Program-made: the position numbers and the translations under genes | The notes under the pieces: model-generated | Seen by the model: only the letters and a program-made list of their open reading frames with translations | Database searches by the model: none | What the model was told of the DNA's origin: nothing | In this document: positions 47,397 to 54,471 of the stretch, piece by piece | How the letters are laid out: every line of letters begins with the position of its first letter | Numbering within the stretch: position 1 is the first letter of the stretch | Assembly: GCA_965116245.1 (NCBI GenBank) | Contig: OZ220497.1 | Location: forward strand, 2,480,001-2,544,000 | Source of the DNA: Poriferisodalis sp965116245 | GTDB lineage: Bacteria > Actinomycetota > Acidimicrobiia > Acidimicrobiales > Poriferisodalaceae | Direction: 5' to 3' | Length of the DNA: 64,000 nucleotides

Positions 47397-48656
47397 CTAC
47401 CGCCTAGGGACCCGCACTGCGTGATCGCGACGGGGTGAACGCGGTTCTAGCTGCAGGCCAGCAGCAGGCTCAAACGCGAGAGCCGCCTCACCGGCTAGCA
47501 GCGAACTGATCCCCTCACCCACCACCTCGGCTCTCCAACCGACACTTAGGCGCGATGACTCTTCACGCGCGAGCAGAGCAGCAATATCTGACCGGGTAGC
47601 CAGCAGGCCGCGATCAAGCCCTTCGGCACGCGCTACCTCATCCACCCAAGCACCCACGAGCGCTACCGCTGGCTGCAGTGCAGCATCCACGTTGGGCCCT
47701 TTGGTGGCAGCAGCCTGCGGAATTTCGCTCGGAGCAGTGTTAATGCCGCGCTGCACCTCGTCAATGATCTGCTCGCCAACAACACCCCTTACCTGACCCC
47801 TGTCGACGCCCCGCAATCCGCTTAGCTCCTGCACGCTGCGGGGACAGCGCTGCACGATTGACATAAGTGCCATGTCCGACAACACGAAACGGATGGGGGT
47901 ATCGCGCTGGCTAGCGGTACGTTCACGCCAGTCAGCCAGCCGGTAAGCGACCGCACGCTGAGACCCGCGCAACTGTCGTGCCCCTTTGATTCTGCGCCAG
48001 GCTTGAGCCGGATCCGGCGCGGGACCAGGCGGTCGCCGCCATTGCTCACACTCATCAAGTGCCCATTGCCAGCGATTCTGCTCCGCCAAGCGCCTGTGTA
48101 GTTCGTCGACCAGCGGGCCTAGGTAGGCAACATCATCGGCTGCGTAGCGCCTCTGAGCCGAACGCAATGGCCTCTCGAACCAATCGGTCAAGCGGTTGGA
48201 CTTAGCAAGCCTGACTCCTAGAAATCGATCCACCAGCGATGTCAGCGACGGAGTGGTCATACCCAAAAAGCCAGCAGCTACCTGGGTGTCAAACAGCCGT
48301 GAGGGGATAACGCCACATTCTTGGAACAGAACCTCAATGTCCTGCGCGCAGGCATGCATGACGACAAGCAGGTCTGCTGCGAGCACTTCGGCCAGCACTG
48401 CAATGTCGGTCGTTGTGGGATCGATGAGCACGACCCGCTCATCGAACGCAATCTGCACCAGAGCCAGCTTCGGTCGATAGCTGCGTTCTCGATGGAACTC
48501 GGTGTCCACAGCGGCACGGTCAGTGGTCAACAGATCGACAACCAGCGCCTCAAGGCCCGCCTGCGTATCCACCCACTCGTACCTAAGCTCGGCCGTGGAT
48601 ACAGCCGCCTTGGATACAGCCTCGGGCTCAGTGTGCTGCGCTGCCAAACGCTTCAC
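47397..48656 (-). CDS. rnd: Ribonuclease D (HRDC domain)
   Basis: 3'-5' exoribonuclease acting on tRNA and small RNA ends. The DEDD exonuclease motifs are Exo I AAVDTEFHRERSY, Exo II VMHACAQDIEVLF and Exo III AADDVAYLGPL, all within residues 45-185. An HRDC helical domain follows, about 215-300 (RGSQRAVAYRLADWRERTASQRDTPIRFVLSD). The GTG start at 48656 overlaps the mobA stop in a GTGA junction, so translation is coupled. The N terminus carries a 15-bp duplication (48596-48625, Ser/Lys-Ala-Ala-Val). The length of 419 residues is normal for the actinobacterial form. Confidence 0.92.
   Translation of the reverse strand: MKRLAAQHTEPEAVSKAAVSTAELRYEWVDTQAGLEALVVDLLTTDRAAVDTEFHRERSYRPKLALVQIAFDERVVLIDPTTTDIAVLAEVLAADLLVVMHACAQDIEVLFQECGVIPSRLFDTQVAAGFLGMTTPSLTSLVDRFLGVRLAKSNRLTDWFERPLRSAQRRYAADDVAYLGPLVDELHRRLAEQNRWQWALDECEQWRRPPGPAPDPAQAWRRIKGARQLRGSQRAVAYRLADWRERTASQRDTPIRFVLSDMALMSIVQRCPRSVQELSGLRGVDRGQVRGVVGEQIIDEVQRGINTAPSEIPQAAATKGPNVDAALQPAVALVGAWVDEVARAEGLDRGLLATRSDIAALLAREESSRLSVGWRAEVVGEGISSLLAGEAALAFEPAAGLQLEPRSPRRDHAVRVPRR
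48596..48625 (-). repeat. 15-bp in-frame duplication at the rnd N terminus
   Basis: TGGATACAGCCGCCT and TGGATACAGCCTCGG are adjacent copies upstream of the exonuclease domain. Confidence 0.8.
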
Positions 48657-49333
48657 ACCGCCTCCGGGCCGCTGCGTTGCGCGCCGAAACTCTGTTTGCG
48701 GTGTGGCTTGGTGTGATGTGTCTTGGCGTGGTGTGTCTTGCGAGCTGCCAAGACCGCCTCGGCCGCAGCGAGATCGGCGGGCGTATTGACGTTCATTACG
48801 CTGGAGGCATCTGCGGGCACGTACGGGAAACTCTCGATGTCGAGTGTGGCACGAGGCCCGCGGGCGCCAGTTCGCAGGCCTTCGCGCAGCATCTCGAGCG
48901 CGCTCGTGGCGTAGTGGCCGATAAGCGGCTCAGCTCGATCGCTGCGGGCCAGCACGACCGGTGCGCCTGTAGCGCATGCACGCTCTATCAGTGCGGCAAG
49001 CAGCTCAGCGGGCACGGTCGGCACGTCGGTTGGACACACCAGCACGTTGCCGTGGCGTTCAAGCGCATCCACTAACGCTAACAATGGTCCCGCTGCGGGT
49101 GCGCTGTCCGGCTCCACTGGCAGCGGTGCGGGCGGCCTGCCTCCTTGAGCTACGACCGGCTGGGCTCCCGCAGTAGCCAGAGCTTCTGCCACCCAAATGG
49201 CCAAGGGCTTCCCAGCTAGGCAAACATTGGCCTTGTCTTCACCCATTCGTGTCGACTCGCCGCCGCAGAGCACGACTCCAGTCGGCCTGTCGCTGGCTTG
49301 CTTCACGCTGGCCTCATGCTGCGGGCCACTCAC
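48653..49333 (-). CDS. mobA: Molybdenum cofactor guanylyltransferase (MobA-like)
   Basis: Nucleotidyltransferase that adds GMP to molybdopterin. Signature GVVLCGGESTRMGEDKANVCLAGKPL near residue 19, with the LxGGxSxRMGxDK core. Then LVCPTDVPTVPAELL (metal Asp) and SSVMNVNTPADLAAAE, the NxNTPxD motif. GTG 49333 overlaps the upstream DUF3151 gene by 20 bases, and an internal GTG at 49306 is possible. The C-terminal tail has a Lys-Thr-His-His repeat (48699-48745 area) beyond the fold. The stop overlaps the rnd start. The MOSC gene at 12788 is a possible functional partner elsewhere. Confidence 0.88.
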   Translation of the reverse strand: MSGPQHEASVKQASDRPTGVVLCGGESTRMGEDKANVCLAGKPLAIWVAEALATAGAQPVVAQGGRPPAPLPVEPDSAPAAGPLLALVDALERHGNVLVCPTDVPTVPAELLAALIERACATGAPVVLARSDRAEPLIGHYATSALEMLREGLRTGARGPRATLDIESFPYVPADASSVMNVNTPADLAAAEAVLAARKTHHAKTHHTKPHRKQSFGAQRSGPEAV

Positions 49334-49778
49334 CTGTTGGCGCCTGTTCGCTTGGATCTAGTTGCAGCAAGAATCCAGCACACCTGTCAGCTTCGTCGTG
49401 TTCGCCTATGGCAGCGGCTGAGCGGCCCAGACCCAACAGTGACCACAAAAAGCCACCGTTGGCAGCTTCTGCCCAGCGCACATAACCGCTACCGCGCCAG
49501 CCCGCCGCGCGCAGAGCATCCAAGCCGCGGTGATACCCAACTCGGCAATAGGCGTACGCCTCAACATGACGCCCCTGCGCTGCGGCGCAGCGTCCGAGCT
49601 CGGCCCAGGCCTCAAGCATCTGTGGCCAGCGGGCCGCCACCGCGCTGAGAGCTTCGGCTCGTTCCGCTAACGGCTGCGCCGCTGCTGAGCGCAGTGCTTC
49701 AGCAGCTTGTGCAGGTGCGGGGGCCAACACAGTTTCGGGCAGTCCACCTGGACGCAGATCAATCGGGGTTGAGGCCAC
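49314..49778 (-). CDS. DUF3151 family protein
   Basis: Actinobacteria-specific helical protein of 154 residues with unknown role. The diagnostic C-terminal region is GYHRGLDALRAAGWRGSGYVRWAEAANGGFL, then ARSAAAIGE-like and EADRCAGFLLQLDPS. The helical pairs resemble a short TPR-type repeat. The start is GTG 49778, without a clear ribosome site. It is the first gene of the minus-strand cluster DUF3151-mobA-rnd. Confidence 0.85.
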   Translation of the reverse strand: MASTPIDLRPGGLPETVLAPAPAQAAEALRSAAAQPLAERAEALSAVAARWPQMLEAWAELGRCAAAQGRHVEAYAYCRVGYHRGLDALRAAGWRGSGYVRWAEAANGGFLWSLLGLGRSAAAIGEHDEADRCAGFLLQLDPSEQAPTGEWPAA

Positions 49779-49900
49779 GATACGAAGCTAGTGAAAGCCT
49801 GATGACATCGCGCGAATCCCCATATCCAGCAGGGCCGTACCCGATGACCGTAAACGGCGTGCCATGGGGCTCTACCCCCCTGACACTCGACGTTCCGAGT

Positions 49901-49960
49901 CCCAACACCCGATATCCCAGCACCCGTTAGCCCAACACCCGTTAGTCCAACATCCGCTGC
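49901..49960. repeat. 15-bp tandem repeat in a non-coding gap
   Basis: Four units at 49901, 49916, 49931 and 49946 follow the pattern CCCAACACCCGTTAG. They lie in the 227-base divergent gap between DUF3151 and the small membrane gene; nothing else is recognised there. Confidence 0.9.
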
Positions 49961-50005
49961 GCACTGCGAAGCAGCGGGGCTTGCTCCCGCATACTCTGAT
50001 ACTGC

Positions 50006-50425
50006 GTGCTGCCCGAATGGCTTGACGTCGATCGACTGAGCGCCACTCTGGTCGGCGGGATTGCTGCGCTGACCTTTGCGGCCATTGTTGCGTTTCGCTT
50101 TATCCGCCGTTTAGCGCTGGCAGCTCTGATCGCGCTGTTGTTGGTTGGCGCAGCTCTGGTGCTGACGTTGCAATGGTCTGGCTTGCGGAATTGCCGCGAG
50201 ACCTGCTCCTGCAAAGTTCTGGGCCAAACGGTGCAGGTGCCCGCCAATCCACTATGCGGACCCGAACGCATAGACCTCAGCAACATAGAACTCGGCCACA
50301 TGGACCTCAGCAACATAGAACTCGGCCTCATGGACCTCAGCCGTTTACCATTCAGCCGCCGTGTACCTCTAGGCAGCCGTCTGCCTCTAGGCAGCACTGA
50401 GTTCAGCTACTTTGACCTGTCCTGA
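50006..50425 (+). CDS. Small membrane protein with a repeated C-terminal tail
   Basis: Protein of 139 residues, GTG start. Residues about 14-32 and 36-56 form two hydrophobic helices separated by FRFIRR. A short domain with Cys pairs follows (RNCRETCSCKVLG and PLCGPER). The tail repeats IDLSNIELGHM / MDLSNIELGLM / MDLSRL, a 30-bp duplication (50273-50340) resembling a short pentapeptide-repeat strand, then VPLGSR/LPLGST. No family recognised. Its stop and that of convergent pyk lie in the two arms of one hairpin. The open frame, membrane character and shared stop structure suggest it is real. Confidence 0.55.
   Translation: MLPEWLDVDRLSATLVGGIAALTFAAIVAFRFIRRLALAALIALLLVGAALVLTLQWSGLRNCRETCSCKVLGQTVQVPANPLCGPERIDLSNIELGHMDLSNIELGLMDLSRLPFSRRVPLGSRLPLGSTEFSYFDLS
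50273..50340 (+). repeat. 30-bp in-frame repeat in the small membrane gene
   Basis: Units at 50273 and 50303 are identical except for two bases, and a third partial unit begins at 50333. They encode DLSNIELGxM. Confidence 0.9.
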
Positions 50426-50437
50426 GCGACTTAGGGC
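50419..50437. terminator. Hairpin holding the stops of the membrane gene and pyk
   Basis: GTCCTGAG-CGA-CTTAGGGC pairs over 8 positions, two of them G-T. The plus stop TGA (50423-50425) and the minus stop TAA (TTA at 50431-50433) are in opposite arms. Confidence 0.5.
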
Positions 50438-51864
50438 ACTCGCATTGCACGCAAGTTGTCCGTGGCGTGCGACTCGGGGCTGGTACCCGACACCACTACC
50501 ACCATGTCTCCGCTGCGTACAGCACCGACGCGGGCTGCCGCGCTTACAGCTTCCAACGCAGATTCTGCCGGTGTCAGGCGTTCGCCGAACACCAGCGGTC
50601 GCGTTCCCCATGAAAGCGAAAGCTGCATCGCTGTGCGAGGTTCAGGCGTGAGACCCAGCAGCGGCATTGACGGCCGGAACCTGGCCATGCTGCGGGCGGT
50701 GAACCCAGAGCGACTCAGACATATGATCGCATGCGCACCCAACTCGGTGGCCAGCCGGGATGCCGACTGAGTAATGCCATCGGTCACACGCAAGTAGTCG
50801 GCGGCGTTTTCGTCCAGTCGCCGAGCCGACACCAAGCGATTCCACCACGCCTCATAGTCAAATCGCTCATCTGCGCGTTCGGTGATGCGCGCCATAGTGC
50901 GCACGGCGTTCACCGGATCGTGACCGATTGCTGTCTCGCCACTCAACATCACAGCCGAGGTGCCGTCGAACACCGCGTTGGCTATGTCGGAAGCCTCGGC
51001 GCGCGTCGGAACGGGCGAATGCAGCAGCGATTCCAGCATTTGGGTAGCAGTAATGGCGGGGCGGCCGTGCGCGACGCAGGCTTCAATAATGCGCTTTTGC
51101 AGGTGCGGCAGCTCTTCAATATCGCACTCCGCGCCCAGGTCGCCGCGGGCCACCATGACCGCCGAAGAGGCCTCAATGATCCCATCCAGATTCTCCACCG
51201 CAGCGTTGGTCTCGATCTTGGCCACCAGCAGCGGGCCGCGTGGATGCGGCTCAAGACCCAAACGTCGCATGTCGTGCGCGGATCGGACAAATGAAAGCGC
51301 GATCATGTCCGTTCCCAAGTCCACGAAGGTGTCGGCCAGCTTCAGGTCCTGTGGCGTAGGGGTGCTGATTCGCAGCTTGGATGAGTCCACATGTAGGCCG
51401 GGCCTGCCCTCGAGGTGCCCGCCGTGTAGTACGCGAGCCTTGAGCGCATCGCAAGCTCGTTCTTCAACAATCAGCACCACGTTGCCGTCGCCGAAGGACA
51501 GATGGTCGCCGGGGCCGACGTCGGTCAGAAGGCCCTCGTAGTCAACGACGAGTCGATCCGGCGTGCTGACATCTCCGTCGATGGCCAACACGAGCGCTGC
51601 ATCTTGGGCGATTTCGCAGCCACCTTCGGGGAACGGCTTGCAGCGCACCTTGGGGCCAGGCAGGTCCACCAGGATGCCCACAGGTTGCCCTGCCTTCTCA
51701 GACACTGCGCGCAATCGACGAAATGTGTCAACTTGTTCGTCAAGTGCGCCGTGCGCCAGGCTCAGGCGCCACACATCCACGCCCGCCTCAATCATGGCCG
51801 TCATGGTCGCTTCGTCGTTGCAGGCTGGTCCGACGCTGGCGATGATCTTGGTTCGTCGTGCCAT
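50431..51864 (-). CDS. pyk: Pyruvate kinase
   Basis: Glycolytic enzyme making pyruvate and ATP from phosphoenolpyruvate and ADP (477 residues). Seen: TKIIASVGPACNDEATM, VDLPGPKVRC, PGDHLSFGDGNVVL, FVDLGTDMIALSFVRSAHD, the active-site LLVAKIETNAAVENLDGI with MVARGDLGAE, and ATQMLESLLHSPVPTRAEASDIANAVFDGTSAVMLSGETAIG. Two differences stand out: the usual RLNxSHG loop is RLSLAHG, changing both K+-ligand residues, and the following GPE is GPK, the variant linked with K+-independent enzymes. The ATG start is 51864. The stop lies in a hairpin shared with the previous gene. Confidence 0.95.
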   Translation of the reverse strand: MARRTKIIASVGPACNDEATMTAMIEAGVDVWRLSLAHGALDEQVDTFRRLRAVSEKAGQPVGILVDLPGPKVRCKPFPEGGCEIAQDAALVLAIDGDVSTPDRLVVDYEGLLTDVGPGDHLSFGDGNVVLIVEERACDALKARVLHGGHLEGRPGLHVDSSKLRISTPTPQDLKLADTFVDLGTDMIALSFVRSAHDMRRLGLEPHPRGPLLVAKIETNAAVENLDGIIEASSAVMVARGDLGAECDIEELPHLQKRIIEACVAHGRPAITATQMLESLLHSPVPTRAEASDIANAVFDGTSAVMLSGETAIGHDPVNAVRTMARITERADERFDYEAWWNRLVSARRLDENAADYLRVTDGITQSASRLATELGAHAIICLSRSGFTARSMARFRPSMPLLGLTPEPRTAMQLSLSWGTRPLVFGERLTPAESALEAVSAAARVGAVRSGDMVVVVSGTSPESHATDNLRAMRVP

Positions 51865-51890
51865 GTGCCACCAAGGTACAGCGACAGCTA

Positions 51891-51918
51891 CGCCAAAGCA
51901 GTTGCGCCAAAGCAGTTA
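51891..51918. repeat. 14-bp tandem duplication between pyk and the phosphatase
   Basis: CGCCAAAGCAGTTG and CGCCAAAGCAGTTA (51891-51904, 51905-51918), then a partial CGCCACTGCG. They are in the divergent promoter gap of both genes. Confidence 0.85.
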
Positions 51919-51952
51919 CGCCACTGCGCCCAGACCTCTAGGGTCACCCGCT

Positions 51953-52570
51953 GTGGAACTCGTCTTTGTTCGACATGGTCAGCCCGAGCGGATTGTGCGA
52001 AGCGATGGACAGCCCGCGGATCCACCGTTGTCTGAGATTGGCCGCCAACAAGCTGCTGAGGTGGCTGCGTGGCTCCGAGAAATCGGCGTTGATGCCCTCT
52101 ACACCAGCCCGATGCGACGAGCCTCTCAGACCGCCAGCGCCATAGGCGACCAGACCAGTCTCGTGCCAACAGTGCGCGAGGGTCTCAGTGAGTTCGACCG
52201 AGACTCGTCTGCGTACATCCCGATGGAAGTGCTCAAGGCCACCGACCGCGAACGCTGGAACGAGCTAGCGACCGGCTCGTTTGGCGACGCAGCGCGAACG
52301 GCACAGTTCATCGCCACCGTTGAAAAGACTGTCGACACCATCGTCGCTGATCATCGCAGTCAACGTGTCGCTGTGGCGTGTCACGGCGGAGTCATCAACG
52401 CCTACCTAGCCCGCTGCTTGGGTTTTGACGCCGACACCTTCTTGCGTTTCGACGTTGACTACACGTCGGTTACACGTGTATTTGCGTCTAGTCAAGGTCA
52501 TCGCAGTGTGCTGTCAGTCAATGAGCGCACGCACCTACGAGGCCGCACGGATCTGGCAATCGGCTTGTGA
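51953..52570 (+). CDS. Histidine phosphatase family protein
   Basis: Phosphoglycerate-mutase-like phosphatase of 205 residues. The phospho-accepting RHG motif is ELVFVRHGQPE at the very N terminus; further SEIGRQQAAEVAAWL, DALYTSPMRRASQTA and the second catalytic His in VAVACHGGVINAYL. GTG 51953 was chosen because it directly opens the family core. Substrates in the family range from phosphoglycerate to sugar phosphates and nucleotides; the pyk neighbour is divergent and gives no firm hint. Confidence 0.87.
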   Translation: MELVFVRHGQPERIVRSDGQPADPPLSEIGRQQAAEVAAWLREIGVDALYTSPMRRASQTASAIGDQTSLVPTVREGLSEFDRDSSAYIPMEVLKATDRERWNELATGSFGDAARTAQFIATVEKTVDTIVADHRSQRVAVACHGGVINAYLARCLGFDADTFLRFDVDYTSVTRVFASSQGHRSVLSVNERTHLRGRTDLAIGL

Positions 52571-52610
52571 ACTGGTCTGCCCAGCAGCCCAATAAGCCAA
52601 CAGCACAACA

Positions 52611-52676
52611 TTGGTTAGTTGGACATTGGCTAGTTGATTGGCTAGTTGGAACGGACTCGTGTACGGGCTAGTTGAG
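52611..52676 (-). repeat. Repeated stop-region segment of the SirB1-like gene
   Basis: The segment GGGCTAGTTGAG at the end of the minus-strand gene (its stop is CTA 52668-52670) recurs as TTGGCTAGTTG(A/G) at 52626 and 52638, and as TTGGTTAGTTGG at 52611. Confidence 0.8.
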
Positions 52677-53561
52677 TTGCGCCCATAGGCGCGTGGCCGC
52701 TAGCAGAAGCCGCTCACGGTTACGTCCGCTGAAACGGTCTGCAACCTCTTCCAATGCGCGGGCGCCCTCATCGGGCCGACCCCGCGCGGCCAGTGCCTGT
52801 GCCAGCCGCAGATACTCTTCCGGTGGACAGCCTGGCAATCGGGTCAGCAGTTCCAAAACGGCCAGTTGCGATGGTGCGTCGGGTTGTTGGAGGTGCAAGG
52901 TGCGCAGGTTGTTCAGCATGCGCATCAAGACCGCCACAGGCGGAGTTGGCCGCAAGAACTTCTCATCAAAGGTCTGCTGCGACTCAAAACGGTGGAAGAT
53001 CGCTGCGGCATCGTTGCGGTCGATAATGCGCCCCTCGAGTGGATCAATCAGCACCTGCGGGTCGGCGGTGCCAACCAGGAAGTGCCCTGGCATGCCGACG
53101 CCGTGCAGTGCGACACCGGCACGGCGCGCCACTTCCATAGCCACTACCGCGAGCGTGATGGGAATTCCGTGCCGCCGCGAGACCACCAAGTCCAGGTAGC
53201 TGTTGGCCGGATCGGCGAATCGAACCCGGTTAGGGCCGAAACCCTCAACATGGAATAACAGGTCCACCACCGCCTCTGGTGTGGCTTCGCGTACTGAGGT
53301 ACCTAAGCGGTCCAGTTCGGCCAACGTTGCAGCCTCATCGATTGCAGCCTCATTGATTGACTTTGTTCGACAGTGGGCGGCAATGGCGAGTGCTGCCCGA
53401 TCAAGCCGAACGGGCTTGCTGGCTGCCCATTGCGCAAACGCGTCTACGGGCGTGGGGCACCCCTCAGAGGGGTCCCGTGAGCTGGCATCGCCGCCAGGCT
53501 CGCCCTCTGAAATCTCGTCAGACATCCCCTCAGGCACTCCCTCTGGCACTACCTCTGGCAT
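52668..53561 (-). CDS. SirB1-like protein (transglutaminase-like plus TPR-like tail)
   Basis: Protein of 297 residues. The core, about 110-215, is the SirB1/Transglut_core2 type: ANSYLDLVVSRRHGIPITLAVVAMEVARRAGV, then LHGVGMPGHFLVGT, VLIDPLEGRIID. The usual catalytic Cys of transglutaminases is not evident, as in many SirB1 members. Residues 220-297 form TPR-like helices (MLNNLRTLHLQQPDAPSQLAVLELLTRLPGCPPEEYLRLA). The first 30 residues are a Pro-Glu-Gly-Val/Met and Ser-Glu repeat from 15-bp units (53515-53560). No membrane segments; the function in this group is undefined. Confidence 0.82.
   Translation of the reverse strand: MPEVVPEGVPEGMSDEISEGEPGGDASSRDPSEGCPTPVDAFAQWAASKPVRLDRAALAIAAHCRTKSINEAAIDEAATLAELDRLGTSVREATPEAVVDLLFHVEGFGPNRVRFADPANSYLDLVVSRRHGIPITLAVVAMEVARRAGVALHGVGMPGHFLVGTADPQVLIDPLEGRIIDRNDAAAIFHRFESQQTFDEKFLRPTPPVAVLMRMLNNLRTLHLQQPDAPSQLAVLELLTRLPGCPPEEYLRLAQALAARGRPDEGARALEEVADRFSGRNRERLLLAATRLWAQLN
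53515..53560 (-). repeat. 15-bp in-frame repeat at the SirB1-like N terminus
   Basis: Degenerate units encode PEVVPEGVPEGMSDEISEGE, preceding the conserved fold. Confidence 0.75.
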
Positions 53562-53649
53562 CGCTGCGACGGTACCGGCATCACCGTCAAACGTCTTGGC
53601 CCTAAGAGCCTGTGGCCGATAGCGCGTACCTAGCGGCGATACTGGCGCT

Positions 53650-54471
53650 GTGGTGTCTGCTCACCCTTACCTGGACGGATCTACACCGGCGCCGATCGCC
53701 CACCGCGGCGGTGCCGCGCTTTGGCCGCAGAACACCATGGTTGCCTTCAAGGGCGCAGTCGACCTGGGCTATCGTCACCTCGAAACCGACGTGCAGGCGA
53801 CTTCCGACGGGGTTCTCGCAGTCTTCCACGATGACCTGCTAGCCCCAGTTTCCGACCGCGATGGACGCATCTCGGAAATGACTTGGAGCGAGGTCTCCGC
53901 TGCGCGCGTCGAAGGTGAACCGATTCTCCGCCTGGAGGAGCTGTTGGACGCATTTGACGATGTGCGCATCAGTATCGACCCCAAGACCGATGCTGCTGTC
54001 GAACCGCTAATCAAAGCGCTTCAGCGTCCAGGTGTGCTTGAGCGGGTGTGCGTCGGCTCGTTCTCCGGCGCGCGTCTGCGGCGCATATACGAAGAGCTCG
54101 GCGAATCGGTGTGCCTCAGCTTTAGCCCGAGTGAGATCGCGCGACTGCGATTCCTCAGCCTCGCACCCCGGTTGATAATGCCCTTGTTGACCTTGCTAAA
54201 TCGTGGCACGCCGTTTCGGGGTCGCGTGGCGTCAATTCCTCTACGACAAGGCCCATTCCCGCTCGCGACCCAGCGTCTGGTGGACTGTGCACATCGCTTC
54301 GGAATCGCCGTGCATGTGTGGACTATCGACGATCCGGTTGAGATGGATCGTCTGCTAAGTCTCGGCGTGGATGGCGTGATGACCGACGAGCCCGCGATTT
54401 TGCTTGAAGTCATGGCGAGGCGCGCCGCTCCACCCCCCGATGCTCACACCCAGGGCACGCCCGACCCGTGA
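53650..54471 (+). CDS. Glycerophosphodiester phosphodiesterase family protein
   Basis: Cleaves glycerophosphodiesters to glycerol-3-phosphate and an alcohol, or a related phosphodiester. TIM-barrel motifs are PIAHRGGAALWPQNTMVAF (first catalytic His), HLETDVQATSDGVLAVFHDD (metal Glu/Asp and second His), LEELLDAF, ISIDPK (metal Asp) and late VHVWTIDDPVEM. It has 273 residues and no signal peptide, so it is probably cytoplasmic. GTG 53650 and GTG 53653 are adjacent starts. Its stop overlaps the next gene start in a GTGA junction. Confidence 0.9.
   Translation: MVSAHPYLDGSTPAPIAHRGGAALWPQNTMVAFKGAVDLGYRHLETDVQATSDGVLAVFHDDLLAPVSDRDGRISEMTWSEVSAARVEGEPILRLEELLDAFDDVRISIDPKTDAAVEPLIKALQRPGVLERVCVGSFSGARLRRIYEELGESVCLSFSPSEIARLRFLSLAPRLIMPLLTLLNRGTPFRGRVASIPLRQGPFPLATQRLVDCAHRFGIAVHVWTIDDPVEMDRLLSLGVDGVMTDEPAILLEVMARRAAPPPDAHTQGTPDP

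Noticed and set aside
53200..53240. tRNA-like GGTTCGATTC on the minus strand
   Set aside because: It lies inside the well-supported SirB1-like gene and its flanks do not form a T stem.
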